A DNA stretch of 64,000 nucleotides from Rhodobacteraceae bacterium F11138 (GCA_016521575.1 JAEKDP010000002.1:62001-126000), one strand, 5' to 3'. Shown: positions 29,180-39,404, counted from the stretch's first letter. The notes: generated by a model not told the origin, from the sequence alone. Program-made: numbers and translations.

Positions 29180-29874
29180 GCGACTGGCTTGGCCCCGAAG
29201 AATGGCAGGCCCTTGCGCTGTCGCTCAAGGTGTCTTTCTGGTCCACGCTGCTGAGCCTGCCGCCCGGAATCCTGGTTGCCTATGCTCTGGCGCGCTGGCA
29301 GTTTCGCGGCAAACAGGTGTTGAACGGGCTGGTCCACCTGCCCCTGATCCTGCCACCGGTCGTGACGGGATATCTGTTGCTGCTGACCTTCGGGCGGCGG
29401 GGTCTCATCGGCGCTTGGCTCGAAGAGATTTTCGGTGTGGTTGTCGCCTTTCGCTGGACCGGCGCGGTTCTGGCGGCATCAATAATGGCGTTTCCGCTGC
29501 TGGTGCGCGCCCTCAGGCTGGCGATTGAAGCGGTCGATCCCAAGCTGGAACAGGCCGCCGCCACGCTGGGCGCATCGCGGCCCTGGGTGTTTGCCACCGT
29601 GACGCTGCCTCTGATCCTGCCCGGGCTGATCGCCGGGGCGGTTCTGGGCTTTGCCAAGGCAATGGGGGAATTCGGCGCAACGATCACCTTTGTGTCGAAC
29701 ATTCCCGGACAGACCCAGACGCTGCCGTCGGCCATATACACGTTCCTGCAGGTTCCCGGCGGCGAAGCCCCTGCCCTGCGTCTGGTGGCGGTGTCGGTCG
29801 CTGTCGCCATGGGCGCGTTGCTGATCAGCGAACTTCTGGCCCGCCGGGCCGCACGGCGGGTCGCCGGCGCATGA
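29176..29874 (+). CDS. modB: Molybdate ABC transporter, permease
   Basis: This inner-membrane permease has 232 residues and about five transmembrane helices. The EAA coupling loop reads EQAAATLGASRPWVFATVTLPLI in two halves and the family motif AKAMGEFGATITFVSNIPG is intact. Overlaps of 4 bp with modA and with modC (ATGA) indicate one translationally coupled operon. Confidence 0.96.
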   Translation: MSDWLGPEEWQALALSLKVSFWSTLLSLPPGILVAYALARWQFRGKQVLNGLVHLPLILPPVVTGYLLLLTFGRRGLIGAWLEEIFGVVVAFRWTGAVLAASIMAFPLLVRALRLAIEAVDPKLEQAAATLGASRPWVFATVTLPLILPGLIAGAVLGFAKAMGEFGATITFVSNIPGQTQTLPSAIYTFLQVPGGEAPALRLVAVSVAVAMGALLISELLARRAARRVAGA

Positions 29875-30959
29875 GCCTGTCGGTCGATATCCGTCACAGC
29901 CTGGGCGCGCTGGACCTGCAGGTCGATTTCCAGGCCCCGACCGGAATCACCGCCCTGTTCGGTCAATCCGGCACCGGGAAGACCACGGTCATCAATGCCG
30001 TTGCCGGGTTGTTGCAACCGGACGTCGGGCGAATCGAGTTGTCAGGGCAAACGCTGTACGATTCATCCCGTGGCCTGTCGCTTGCGGTGCATAAACGGCG
30101 GCTGGGATATGTGTTTCAGGATGGTCGCCTGTTTCCGCATCTGTCCGTGCGCCAGAACCTGGTCTATGGGCAGCGCTTTGCGGCGCGCCATGGCAGCGGC
30201 CCCTCGCTGGACGAAGTCGCGACGCTGCTGGGGCTTGAGGATCTGCTCAACCGCCGGCCCGGAGCCCTGTCGGGCGGTGAAAAACAACGCGTCGCCATTG
30301 GTCGTGCCCTGCTGTCGCGCCCCCGCATGTTGCTGATGGATGAACCTCTCGCGGCGCTGGATTCCGCCCGCAAGGCCGAGATCCTGCCCTATCTGGAACG
30401 GTTGCGCGACCGGACCGAGATTCCCGTTCTTTATGTCAGCCATTCGGTCGCCGAAGTCGCGCGCCTGGCCACCACCGTCGTGGTGCTGGAAGCCGGGCGC
30501 GTGACCCGCGCAGGCCATGCCGACCGGATCCTGTCGGACCCGGGCATGGTGCGTCAACTGGGGGTGCGTGAGGCCGGCGCGGTGCTGTCCGCCACCGTAT
30601 TTGCGCATCATCCCGACGGGTTGACCGAGCTGTCGTTTTCAGGCGGCCGGCTGTTTCTGCCCCATATGGATCTGCCCCATGGCACCCCGACAAGGGTGCG
30701 CATTCTGGCGCAGGATGTGCTGTTGTCACGGGCCGCACCCGAAGGGCTGTCGGCGCTGAACATCCTGCCGGTGCGGATCATCGCCCTGCGCGACGGCGTC
30801 GGTCCCGGTGTCGTGGTGCAATTGCAGATCGGAGAGGACCGGCTGCTGGCCCGCATAACCCGCCGATCCGCTGACCAGATGGCGCTGCAGCCAGGTGACG
30901 CGATCCATGCCATCATCAAATCGGTCTCGATTGCGCGCACTGATGTCGGGGCCGGATAA
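29871..30959 (+). CDS. modC: Molybdate ABC transporter, ATP-binding protein
   Basis: This 362-residue ATPase has Walker A GQSGTGKTT (31-39), signature LSGGEKQRVAIGRALL (from residue 133) and Walker B MLLMDEPLAALD. The C-terminal Mop/TOBE domain (about 290-355) senses molybdate in ModC proteins. The gene ends 32 bp from the converging dctM stop. No modE repressor gene and no obvious ModE box are visible. Confidence 0.96.
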   Translation: MSLSVDIRHSLGALDLQVDFQAPTGITALFGQSGTGKTTVINAVAGLLQPDVGRIELSGQTLYDSSRGLSLAVHKRRLGYVFQDGRLFPHLSVRQNLVYGQRFAARHGSGPSLDEVATLLGLEDLLNRRPGALSGGEKQRVAIGRALLSRPRMLLMDEPLAALDSARKAEILPYLERLRDRTEIPVLYVSHSVAEVARLATTVVVLEAGRVTRAGHADRILSDPGMVRQLGVREAGAVLSATVFAHHPDGLTELSFSGGRLFLPHMDLPHGTPTRVRILAQDVLLSRAAPEGLSALNILPVRIIALRDGVGPGVVVQLQIGEDRLLARITRRSADQMALQPGDAIHAIIKSVSIARTDVGAG

Positions 30960-30991
30960 CGATCATGCGCCAATCAGGGCAGGCCGCGCGC

Positions 30992-32392
30992 TTACCCGGC
31001 GAGGCTGGGCAGATACAACACGATCCCCGGAAAAGCGACCAGCAGGGCGATCGTGACCGCATCGGCAATGAAGAACGGCATCACGCCGCGGAACACATCC
31101 TGCACGCTCAGATCGTCCCGGACGCCGGCAACCACGAAACAGTTCAGGCCGATCGGCGGGGTGATCAGACAGAACTCGGCCATCTTGACCACCAGTATCC
31201 CGAACCAGATCGCACACATGGTGCCGGACATGCCAAAGGCACTGTCCGCCGCCGCCACGGTCTCGCCGCCGTTCAGAGCCATCACGGCCGGATAGACCAC
31301 GGGCAAGGTCAACAGCAGCATCCCGATCGCATCCATGAACATGCCCAACACGGCATAGGCCAGCAGGATGCAGATCAGGATCAGAAGCGGCGACAGCGTC
31401 AGCGAGGTGATCCAGTCGGCGAAGGCGGCGGGCAATTCGGCAAAGCCCAGAAAGCGCACATAGATCAGAACGCCCCAGATGATGGTAAAGATCATCACCG
31501 TCAGCTTGGCGGTATCCAGCAATGCCGAACGCAGCTCGCCCCATCGCATACCGCGGTACAGTGCCATCAGGAACACGATGAACGCCCCGATTGCGCCGCC
31601 CTCGGTCGGCGTGCCCCAGGCATCTCCGAACGGGTTGTAGACAAAGAAGATGATGATGACGACGACCGCCACGATGGGCAGCGCCGGGGGCAAAGACGCA
31701 AACCGCTGGCCCCAGGTGAAGCCCCGGACCGGGGGGCCGACGGATTTGAATATGATCGCAATCCCGATGATCAGCGTCGCATAGACGATGGCGGAAAATG
31801 CCCCCGGCAGAAACCCGGCCAACAGCAATTTTCCGACATCCTGTTCCACGATGATCGCATAGATCACCAGGATCGCGGACGGCGGTATGAGGCTGGCAAG
31901 GGTGCCACCCGCCGCCACCACACCGGCGGCGAATTGCTTGTTATAGCCGATCTTGAGCATCTCGGGGATCGCGATGCGCGCGAATACCGCAGCGGTCGCA
32001 ACCGATGCCCCCGACACAGCCGCAAACCCGGCCGTGGCGAACACCGTCGACACTGCCAACCCGCCGGGCACCCAGGCGATCCAGCGTTTGGCCGCCTCGA
32101 ACAGGGCCGTGGTCAGTTTCGCATAGTACGCCATATAGCCGATCAGGATGAACACCGGGATCAGACTCAGCACCTGTGCGCTGACCTTGGAATGGGGCAC
32201 CTGCCCCGCCGTCTTGATCCCCACCGTCAGCGCCCAACCCAGATGTTCGCCGCCAAAATCCCGCTTGGCCCAGAAAATCAGAACCAGCCCGACCAGCCCC
32301 GCCAGCCCGGCGGCAAAGGCCACGCGCATCCCCGCCAGCACCATGACCAGCAGCCCGGCGCTGACCCATAATCCGATTTCGATGGGTTCCAT
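30992..32392 (-). CDS. TRAP transporter large permease subunit (third TRAP system)
   Basis: The DctM-family subunit, 466 residues and hydrophobic throughout. It carries AAVSGASVATAAVFARIA and the conserved C-terminal CLITPPIGLNCFVVAGV. The start ATG at 32392 shares TGATG with the stop of the small subunit, and a GTG one codon upstream is possible. With the genes upstream it forms a complete TRAP system. It is clearly distinct in sequence from the DctM encoded at 3841-5217, so this is not a recent duplicate. Confidence 0.95.
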   Translation of the reverse strand: MEPIEIGLWVSAGLLVMVLAGMRVAFAAGLAGLVGLVLIFWAKRDFGGEHLGWALTVGIKTAGQVPHSKVSAQVLSLIPVFILIGYMAYYAKLTTALFEAAKRWIAWVPGGLAVSTVFATAGFAAVSGASVATAAVFARIAIPEMLKIGYNKQFAAGVVAAGGTLASLIPPSAILVIYAIIVEQDVGKLLLAGFLPGAFSAIVYATLIIGIAIIFKSVGPPVRGFTWGQRFASLPPALPIVAVVVIIIFFVYNPFGDAWGTPTEGGAIGAFIVFLMALYRGMRWGELRSALLDTAKLTVMIFTIIWGVLIYVRFLGFAELPAAFADWITSLTLSPLLILICILLAYAVLGMFMDAIGMLLLTLPVVYPAVMALNGGETVAAADSAFGMSGTMCAIWFGILVVKMAEFCLITPPIGLNCFVVAGVRDDLSVQDVFRGVMPFFIADAVTIALLVAFPGIVLYLPSLAG

Positions 32393-33021
32393 CACTCATG
32401 CCCCGCAAGCTGGCTGGCCTCGGCCCTGGCCTGCTCGGCCACGCTCAGGTTCAGGGGCACCGCCACGGGGTTTTCCAGCCCCAGCACCAGCGCCCGGCCG
32501 TATCCCACCGCCTGCAGGATCAACCGCAAGACCAGCACGCCGAACGCCACCGGCACCACCAGTTTGCTGGGCCAGGTGGGCAGGCCGATATCGATGGAAC
32601 TGTCGCGGCTGCACAGGGGGCGCGCGCAATCGAAGGACCGGTCGAAATGTTCCCATGCGCCCCAGGTCAGCGCCACGACCAGCACCAGAATCAAAAGCAC
32701 CGAGACCAGCTCAAAGAGCCACAGCACCCGACCGTGCAATGCCCCCACCAGCATGTCCATGCGGATATGCGTGCCGTCGCGTTGCACATAGGAAATGCCC
32801 ATGATCGCGATGATCGGCATTGCCGCTTCGATGTAATCGACATAACCCAGCAGCGGCGAGCCAAGGAACTTGCGCCCCAACACCGAATAAGCGGCCAGAA
32901 ACATCAGCGAGAAAATCGCCAGTCCCGACAGCAGCGCACAGAACCGCTCGATGGGCAAAAGCGCCCGGTCCAGACGGCTGAGCAGGCTGGAGTCCTCGAG
33001 CACAGCAGCAGATCCCGCCAT
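32392..33021 (-). CDS. TRAP transporter small permease subunit (third TRAP system)
   Basis: This small permease has 209 residues and about four hydrophobic segments; the second part, YIEAAMPIIAIMGISYVQRDGTHIRMDML, is typical of DctQ. A periplasmic loop contains two cysteines (FDCARPLCSRD) that could form a disulfide, which is unusual for this subunit. The gene lies 70 bp after the binding-protein gene and overlaps the large subunit by one base. Confidence 0.93.
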   Translation of the reverse strand: MAGSAAVLEDSSLLSRLDRALLPIERFCALLSGLAIFSLMFLAAYSVLGRKFLGSPLLGYVDYIEAAMPIIAIMGISYVQRDGTHIRMDMLVGALHGRVLWLFELVSVLLILVLVVALTWGAWEHFDRSFDCARPLCSRDSSIDIGLPTWPSKLVVPVAFGVLVLRLILQAVGYGRALVLGLENPVAVPLNLSVAEQARAEASQLAGHE

Positions 33022-33091
33022 TGCGTCCCCTTGTCATGAAGCGGGCCGCGCGACCGGCGCGACCCTGTCGTTGAACACGACCCGGACCGGA

Positions 33092-34108
33092 TCAGTTCGT
33101 TCCCTTGGCCTCGGCCAGGGTTTTCATCAACAGGTCATAAAGTTCCTGCCCCGGCAGGCCCTGACCTTCGATCTCGGCAATCCAGGCATCACGGATCGGG
33201 ACCGCGGCCTTGGCGCGGAATGCCTCCAGCTGCTCTTCGCTGATCTCGACCTTGGTCACGCCCTTTTCTTCCAGAACCTGGTCCCATTTCTTGAGCAACT
33301 CGCCATAATTCGCCAGGTAATACGCGATGGCCTCATCGACCGAACTGTCCAGCGCCTCGCGTTCCTCGTCGCTCAGGCTGTCATAGGCGTCTATGTTCAC
33401 CACCACCGGGCAGTTCACGGTGCCGGGGTTCAAATTGGCCGTCCACCAGTCGGCCTGATTGATGGTGCCAAATGACAGATGCGCGTGCTGGGCAAAGGCC
33501 ACTGTATCCACAACGCCCGATTCCATCGCTTGATAGGCCTCGGTCGCGGTCACCGAGGTCGGAACCGCGCCAACGGCGGTAAACGCCTCGCCCAGCCCGC
33601 CCGTGGCCCGCACCCGCATGCCCTCGAATTCGCTCAACTCGTCGCGCGGCTCGCCGGTGCCGACGATATTGTATTGTGGCATCGGGCTGGTCATCAGCAG
33701 CTTTGCATTCCACTGCGCCATTTCTTCCTGCACTGCCGGATGGGCATAGATCGCGTGGCTGACCGCCACTTCCTGATCCAGGTTCTCGACCCCGAGGAAG
33801 GGCAGTTCCAGCACCGTGATCAGGCGGTTCTTGTCCGGGTGATAGCCCGCGCAGAACTGAGCCATCTCGAAAGCACCGATGGATATGCCGTCCAGGTTCT
33901 CGCGGTTCTTGGACAGACCACCATAGCTGACATTCATGGTGAATTCGCCACCTGTCTTTTCGCTGACAAGTTCGGCGATCTTTTCGATATGCTCGGTAAA
34001 CGCGCGCCGTTTGCCCCAGACCGACACGTTCCATTCGGTCGCCGACGCTTCGGCCACGAAAGACATCGCCACGGCCGCTGCAACGGCTCCGCACTTCCAG
34101 TTCTTCAT
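33092..34108 (-). CDS. TRAP transporter substrate-binding protein (third TRAP system)
   Basis: This DctP-family binding protein has 338 residues, with a signal peptide cut near ASA-TEWNVSVWG. The family core includes FEGMRVRATGGLGEAFTAVG, with an Arg in the ligand position, and MESGVVDTVAFAQHAHLSFG. There is no R-x-x-W-N-type dicarboxylate block as in the protein at 5977, so another carboxylate is likely. It heads an operon with the small and large permeases. GGGAG precedes the start. Confidence 0.94.
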   Translation of the reverse strand: MKNWKCGAVAAAVAMSFVAEASATEWNVSVWGKRRAFTEHIEKIAELVSEKTGGEFTMNVSYGGLSKNRENLDGISIGAFEMAQFCAGYHPDKNRLITVLELPFLGVENLDQEVAVSHAIYAHPAVQEEMAQWNAKLLMTSPMPQYNIVGTGEPRDELSEFEGMRVRATGGLGEAFTAVGAVPTSVTATEAYQAMESGVVDTVAFAQHAHLSFGTINQADWWTANLNPGTVNCPVVVNIDAYDSLSDEEREALDSSVDEAIAYYLANYGELLKKWDQVLEEKGVTKVEISEEQLEAFRAKAAVPIRDAWIAEIEGQGLPGQELYDLLMKTLAEAKGTN

Positions 34109-34590
34109 CGATAACTCTCCCTTTGTGCTGCCCGTTTCTCAGACAGCTTGAAGGGAAGGCTAACGTGGCGCTCCGGATATGCCAAGCCCCTGCCCTTTCT
34201 GCGACTCGCAATATTCGATCAGACGCAAAAGCCCCGGAAACCGCTGTCGGCCCGCACAGGCGGACAACGACCTGTACAAAATGTCACACCGGAAAATGAG
34301 ACAGGATGACGCAACGACACCCTTGCGACAGGCGGGTTCGCCCACGTCGCGCACCAAACAGTTAACAGACAATATCCTGCGCTTTAACGAAAAATTTTCA
34401 CGTCGCTTAAAAAATTTACATTCCACGCGGGTGTTCTGAAATTGATTTACAAATAAATCGTTTGTTTATTGATGTTTATTCCAATATTTTCAGACATGGG
34501 TATTATTTGCATCAGGAGCGCATCAGGAGTTATCTCCAGGGTGCGGCCCGGCAACGGGCGAATGATCACAGCAAGGGGGAGGAGGCTCAT
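34109..34590. promoter_or_regulatory. Divergent control region between the TRAP operon and acs
   Basis: This 482-bp gap has no supported gene. It is markedly AT-rich from about 34380 to 34510. It includes AATAAA and TTTATT arms seven bases apart (34452-34470) and two copies of GCATCAGGAG at 34509-34518 and 34520-34529. Promoters of both flanking operons must lie here. The acs reading frame stays open back to 34462, but GGGGGAGGAGG just before 34591 marks the real start. Confidence 0.5.
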
Positions 34591-36561
34591 ATGAGCACCA
34601 AAGCAGCAATCGACACATCCGAAGACCGAGTCTATCCACCTTCGCCAGAGACGACCGCCCATGCGCTGATCGATGCCGCCGCATATGACCGCATGTATGC
34701 CGCGTCGATCCAGGACCCCGAAGCGTTCTGGGATGAGCATGGCAAACGGATCGACTGGATCAAGCCCTATACCAAGGTGCAGAACACCAGTTTTGAACCG
34801 GGAAATGTCGATATCCGCTGGTACGAAGACGGCACCCTGAACGTCAGCGCCAACTGCGTTGACCGGCATCTTGAAACGCGCGGCGATCAGACGGCCATCA
34901 TCTTTGAGCCCGACAACCCCGAAGACCAAGCCCAGCACATCACATACCGCGAGCTGCATCGCCGGGTCTGCCGCATGGCGAACATCCTTGAGACATTGGG
35001 CGTGCGCAAGGGCGACCGTGTTGTCATCTACCTGCCGATGATCCCCGAAGCGGCCTATGCCATGCTGGCCTGTGCACGCATCGGCGCGATACACTCGATC
35101 GTCTTTGCCGGGTTCAGCCCCGACGCGCTTGCGGCCCGTGTCAACGGCTCTGATGCCAAACTGGTGATCACCGCCGATGAAGCCCCGCGTGGGGGCCGCA
35201 AGACGCCGTTGAAATCCAACGCCGACGCCGCATTGCTGCATTGCAAGGACACGGTCAAATGCCTGGTGGTGAAGCGCACCGGCGGGCAGACCACCTGGGT
35301 CGACGGGCGCGATTTCGATTACAACGAAATGGCGCTGGAGGCCGACGATTATTCGAAACCCGCCGAGATGAGCGCCGAGGATCCGCTGTTCATCCTGTAT
35401 ACCTCGGGCAGCACGGGCCAGCCCAAGGGCGTCGTGCACAGTTCCGCCGGGTATCTGGTGTTTGCCTCGATGACCCATGAATACGTCTTTGATTACCACG
35501 ACGGCGATGTGTTCTGGTGCACGGCGGACGTGGGATGGGTCACCGGGCACAGCTATATCGTCTATGGTCCGCTGGCAAATGGCGCCACGACCGTGATGTT
35601 CGAAGGCGTCCCCACCTATCCGGACGCCAGCCGGTTCTGGCAGGTGTGTGACAAACACAAGGTCAACCAGTTCTACACCGCGCCAACCGCGCTGCGCGCG
35701 CTGATGGGTCAGGGCAATGCCTTTGTCGAGAAATGCGACCTGTCCAGCTTGCGCATCCTGGGCACCGTCGGCGAGCCGATCAACCCCGAGGCCTGGGCCT
35801 GGTACAACGACGTGGTCGGCAAGGGCAAATGCCCGATCGTGGACACATGGTGGCAGACCGAAACCGGCGGTCACCTTCTGACCCCCCTGCCCGGCGCGCA
35901 CGCAACCAAGCCCGGCGCGGCCATGAAGCCGTTCTTTGGCGTCAACCCGGTGGTTCTGGATCCGCAATCCGGCGAAGAAATCGACAGCTTCCCCTGCGAG
36001 GGCGTGTTGTGCCTGAAAGACAGCTGGCCCGGGCAGATGCGCACCGTCTGGGGCGATCATGAGCGGTTCGAAAAAACCTATTTCAGCGACTACAAGGGCT
36101 ATTACTTCGCCGGTGACGGCTGCAAGCGTGACGCAGACGGCGATTACTGGATCACCGGGCGCGTCGATGACGTGATCAACGTGTCCGGCCACCGCATGGG
36201 CACCGCCGAAGTCGAAAGCGCGCTGGTCGCCCATGCCGCCGTCGCCGAAGCCGCCGTGGTCGGATACCCGCATGACGTCAAGGGCCAGGGCATCTATTGC
36301 TATGTCACCCTGATGAACGACCGCACCCCCAGCGACGAGCTGATCGCTGAGCTGCGCGGCTGGGTGCGTAACGAAATCGGTCCCATCGCCAGCCCGGACG
36401 TGATCCAGTGGGCCCCCGGCCTGCCCAAGACCCGGTCCGGCAAGATCATGCGCCGTATCCTGCGCAAGATCGCCGAGAACGACTTTGACAGTCTGGGTGA
36501 TACCTCGACGCTGGCCGATCCGTCGGTTGTCGACGATCTGATCGCCAACCGGGCGGGATGA
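34591..36561 (+). CDS. acsA: Acetyl-CoA synthetase (AMP-forming)
   Basis: A 656-residue Acs of full family length. It starts [20 protein letters not shown] after a strong GGGGGAGGAGG. The ATP motif is [16 protein letters not shown], followed by [11 protein letters not shown] and [19 protein letters not shown]. The acetylation-controlled lysine is in [11 protein letters not shown] near the C-terminus. It makes acetyl-CoA from acetate, ATP and CoA, releasing AMP and PPi. Its stop overlaps the adk start by ATGA. A symporter with its DUF4212 partner follows downstream, so this is an acetate or short-acid uptake and activation operon. Confidence 0.97.
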   Translation: MSTKAAIDTSEDRVYPPSPETTAHALIDAAAYDRMYAASIQDPEAFWDEHGKRIDWIKPYTKVQNTSFEPGNVDIRWYEDGTLNVSANCVDRHLETRGDQTAIIFEPDNPEDQAQHITYRELHRRVCRMANILETLGVRKGDRVVIYLPMIPEAAYAMLACARIGAIHSIVFAGFSPDALAARVNGSDAKLVITADEAPRGGRKTPLKSNADAALLHCKDTVKCLVVKRTGGQTTWVDGRDFDYNEMALEADDYSKPAEMSAEDPLFILYTSGSTGQPKGVVHSSAGYLVFASMTHEYVFDYHDGDVFWCTADVGWVTGHSYIVYGPLANGATTVMFEGVPTYPDASRFWQVCDKHKVNQFYTAPTALRALMGQGNAFVEKCDLSSLRILGTVGEPINPEAWAWYNDVVGKGKCPIVDTWWQTETGGHLLTPLPGAHATKPGAAMKPFFGVNPVVLDPQSGEEIDSFPCEGVLCLKDSWPGQMRTVWGDHERFEKTYFSDYKGYYFAGDGCKRDADGDYWITGRVDDVINVSGHRMGTAEVESALVAHAAVAEAAVVGYPHDVKGQGIYCYVTLMNDRTPSDELIAELRGWVRNEIGPIASPDVIQWAPGLPKTRSGKIMRRILRKIAENDFDSLGDTSTLADPSVVDDLIANRAG

Positions 36562-37250
36562 GAAACATGGACGCACACACGATGACCAAGCCCGCCGTCC
36601 TGATCCTGCTGGGCCCTCCGGGGGCCGGCAAGGGCACCCAGGCCAGGATGCTGGAAGAGAAATTCGGACTGGTGCAATTGTCCACCGGGGATCTGCTGCG
36701 CGCTGCCGTCGCAGCAGGCACCGAGGCCGGCCAGGCGGCCAAGGCGGTGATGGAAGCCGGCGAGTTGGTCAGCGACGAAATCGTGATCAACATACTGCGC
36801 GATCGCATGGCCCAGCCCGATTGCGCCAAAGGCGTGATCCTGGACGGTTTTCCGCGCACCACGGTGCAGGCCGAAGCGCTGGACGCGCTGCTGGCCGAGA
36901 ACGGCCAGAGCATCAACGCCGCGATCAGCCTTCAGGTCGATGACGCGGCGATGGTGACCCGGATTTCCGGACGCTTCACCTGTGGCGCTTGCGGCGAAGG
37001 CTATCACGATACGTTCAAGCCGACGAAAGTCGCCGGTATCTGCGACAAATGCGGCGGCACTGACATGAAACGCCGCCCCGACGACACTGCGGAAACCGTG
37101 GCAAGCCGACTGGTTGCCTATCACGAACAGACCGCACCCCTGATCGCCTATTACAAGGCCAGGGGGGTGCTGAACTCCATCGATGCGATGGGGGACATCG
37201 ACGCGATCGCCGCGGATTTGGGGGCGCTTGTGAAACAGGCCACGGCCTGA
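36558..37250 (+). CDS. adk: Adenylate kinase with zinc-type LID
   Basis: An adenylate kinase of 230 residues. The P-loop [11 protein letters not shown] lies near 17-27, and the LID holds four cysteines, C142, C145, C162 and C165 (CGAC and CDKC), of the zinc-binding long form. It converts AMP plus ATP to two ADP. It overlaps acs by 4 bp, so it can remove the AMP that Acs produces. The start could instead be ATG at 36567 or 36582; the overlapping one is used here because coupling is common in this operon. Bacteria usually encode adk in a ribosomal-protein operon, so this may be a second copy. Confidence 0.94.
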   Translation: MRNMDAHTMTKPAVLILLGPPGAGKGTQARMLEEKFGLVQLSTGDLLRAAVAAGTEAGQAAKAVMEAGELVSDEIVINILRDRMAQPDCAKGVILDGFPRTTVQAEALDALLAENGQSINAAISLQVDDAAMVTRISGRFTCGACGEGYHDTFKPTKVAGICDKCGGTDMKRRPDDTAETVASRLVAYHEQTAPLIAYYKARGVLNSIDAMGDIDAIAADLGALVKQATA

Positions 37251-37263
37251 CCTGAAACAAGAC

Positions 37264-37291
37264 GGGCTTCGTCTCACAAGCCGCGAAGCCC
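37264..37291 (+). repeat. Inverted repeat between adk and the DUF4212 gene
   Basis: GGGCTTCG (37264-37271) and CGAAGCCC (37284-37291) are perfect 8-bp arms 12 bp apart. With no T-run it is more likely an mRNA stability or processing hairpin inside the acs operon than a terminator. Confidence 0.5.
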
Positions 37292-37324
37292 ATTACCACA
37301 CCGGAAGAAGAAGGAGGAACCGCC

Positions 37325-37609
37325 ATGGCGGACCAAACCACGCATGCCGCGGAAACGGCCCAGTCCGACAAGGACTACTGGGCGGCGAATGTGCGCATCA
37401 TTCTGATCAGCCTCGTGATTTGGGCGCTGGTTTCCTTTGGGTTCGGCATCTTGCTGCGCCCGATGCTGTCAGGAATCACGGTCGGTGGAACCGATCTGGG
37501 TTTCTGGTTCGCCCAGCAGGGGTCGATCGTCGTCTTTCTGCTGCTGATTTTCAACTACGCATGGCGGATGAACAAGCTCGACGCCAAATACGGCGTCGCA
37601 GAGGAGTAA
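37325..37609 (+). CDS. DUF4212 small subunit of a sodium:solute symporter
   Basis: A 94-residue protein with two transmembrane segments (IILISLVIWALVSFGFGILL and GSIVVFLLLIFNYAWRM) and a short hydrophilic start. DUF4212 proteins pair with one class of SSS symporters for acetate or similar acids. It lies 7 bp before the symporter gene, has AAGAAGGAGG upstream, and probably forms a complex with it. Confidence 0.95.
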   Translation: MADQTTHAAETAQSDKDYWAANVRIILISLVIWALVSFGFGILLRPMLSGITVGGTDLGFWFAQQGSIVVFLLLIFNYAWRMNKLDAKYGVAEE

Positions 37610-37616
37610 ACGAAAC

Positions 37617-39404
37617 ATGGATCAGTTTACCGTAAACCTGCTGTTTGTCGGCGCAAGCTTTGCGCTCTACATCGGCATCGCGATCTGGGCCCGCGCGGGT
37701 TCCACATCTGAATTCTATGCCGCAGGACGCGGCGTTCATCCGGTCACCAACGGCATGGCCACGGCCGCAGACTGGATGTCGGCCGCGTCCTTCATCTCGA
37801 TGGCCGGACTCATTGCCTTTACCGGCTATGACAACAGTTCGTACCTGATGGGCTGGACCGGAGGCTATGTGCTGCTGGCGCTGCTGCTGGCCCCCTATCT
37901 GCGCAAGTTCGGCAAGTTCACCGTGTCCGAATTCATCGGAGACCGCTTCTACAGCCCCACCGCACGCCTTGTGGCGGTGATCTGCCTGATCGTGGCTTCG
38001 ACCACATATGTGATCGGCCAGATGACAGGCGTTGGCGTGGCCTTTGGCCGCTTCCTTGAAATCAGCAACTCCGCCGGTCTGTTGATCGGGGCATGTGTGG
38101 TGTTCGCCTACGCGGTGTTCGGCGGCATGAAAGGCGTGACCTATACGCAGGTTGCGCAATATTGCGTGCTGATCCTGGCCTATACGATTCCGGCGATCTT
38201 CATCAGTCTGCAACTGACCGGCAACCCGGTTCCGGCCCTTGGTCTGTTCGGCGACTATGCCCCCACCGGGGAACCTTTGCTGGCCAAGCTGGACGCAATC
38301 GTGACCGATCTGGGTTTCAACGAATACACCACCCAAAACGGTGACACGCTGAATATGGTGCTGTTCACGCTGTCGCTGATGATCGGGACCGCCGGTCTGC
38401 CCCACGTCATCATGCGTTTCTTCACCGTGCCCCGCGTTGCCGATGCGCGCTGGTCCGCGGGCTGGGCGCTGGTGTTCATCGCGTTGCTGTATCTGACGGC
38501 CCCCGCCGTTGGCGCCATGGCCCGTCTGAACATCACCGATATGTTCTGGCCCAATGGCACCGATGCCGAAGCGGTGTCGGTCGAAGAAATCAATACCGAT
38601 CCGCGCTATGACTGGATGGCCACCTGGCAGAAAACCGGCCTGCTTGGCTGGGAAGACAAGAACGGCGACGGCAAGATCCAGTACTACAATGACAAAGCCG
38701 AAGGCATGCAGGCAAAGGCGGTCGAGAATGGTTGGGAGGGCAACGAGCTGACCAACTTCAACCGCGACATCCTGGTTCTGGCCAACCCCGAAATCGCCAA
38801 CCTGCCCGGATGGGTCATCGGTCTGGTGGCTGCCGGGGGGCTTGCGGCGGCCCTGTCCACCGCTGCCGGTCTGCTGCTGGCGATATCATCTGCGGTCAGC
38901 CATGACCTGATCAAGGGCCGGTTCGCGCCTGATATCTCGGAAAAGGGCGAATTGATGTCCGCCCGGATCGCCATGGCTGTGGCCATCGTGATCGCGACCT
39001 ACCTGGGCCTGAACCCTCCGGGCTTTGCGGCGCAGACAGTGGCATTGGCCTTTGGCCTTGCGGCGGCGTCGATCTTCCCGGCCCTGATGATGGGCATCTT
39101 CTCCAAGAAGGTGAACAACACCGGCGCCGTGGCGGGCATGCTGGCCGGTCTGGTGGTGACGCTGGTCTATATCTTCCTGCACAAGGGCTGGTTCTTCATC
39201 CCCGGCACCAACAGCTTCACGGATGCCGATCCGCTGCTGCTGTCGATCAAGTCGACATCCTTCGGCGCTGTCGGTGCGATGATCAACTTTGCCGTGGCCT
39301 ATGTGGTGTCCGGCATGACCAGTCCGCTGCCGGATGACATCAAGGAGCTGGTCGAAAGCGTGCGGGTGCCACGCGGTGCCGGAGCAGCGGCGGCCGACCA
39401 CTAA
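37617..39404 (+). CDS. Sodium:solute symporter (SSS family, ActP-like, DUF4212-associated)
   Basis: This symporter has 595 residues and about 13 transmembrane helices. Conserved SSS features include GRGVHPVTNGMATAADWMSA and the helix TYVIGQMTGVGVAFGRF. A long extramembrane insert (about 310-385) carries EF-hand-like DKNGDGKIQYYND with D347, N349 and D351. Acetate is the likely substrate because of acs upstream. It probably uses sodium, and calcium binding by the insert is only suggested by the motif. A terminator-like hairpin follows the gene. Confidence 0.94.
   Translation: MDQFTVNLLFVGASFALYIGIAIWARAGSTSEFYAAGRGVHPVTNGMATAADWMSAASFISMAGLIAFTGYDNSSYLMGWTGGYVLLALLLAPYLRKFGKFTVSEFIGDRFYSPTARLVAVICLIVASTTYVIGQMTGVGVAFGRFLEISNSAGLLIGACVVFAYAVFGGMKGVTYTQVAQYCVLILAYTIPAIFISLQLTGNPVPALGLFGDYAPTGEPLLAKLDAIVTDLGFNEYTTQNGDTLNMVLFTLSLMIGTAGLPHVIMRFFTVPRVADARWSAGWALVFIALLYLTAPAVGAMARLNITDMFWPNGTDAEAVSVEEINTDPRYDWMATWQKTGLLGWEDKNGDGKIQYYNDKAEGMQAKAVENGWEGNELTNFNRDILVLANPEIANLPGWVIGLVAAGGLAAALSTAAGLLLAISSAVSHDLIKGRFAPDISEKGELMSARIAMAVAIVIATYLGLNPPGFAAQTVALAFGLAAASIFPALMMGIFSKKVNNTGAVAGMLAGLVVTLVYIFLHKGWFFIPGTNSFTDADPLLLSIKSTSFGAVGAMINFAVAYVVSGMTSPLPDDIKELVESVRVPRGAGAAAADH

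Noticed and set aside
34447-36576. 709-codon open frame on the minus strand across acsA
   Set aside because: Antisense to a clearly real acetyl-CoA synthetase, with no domain and no ribosome site.
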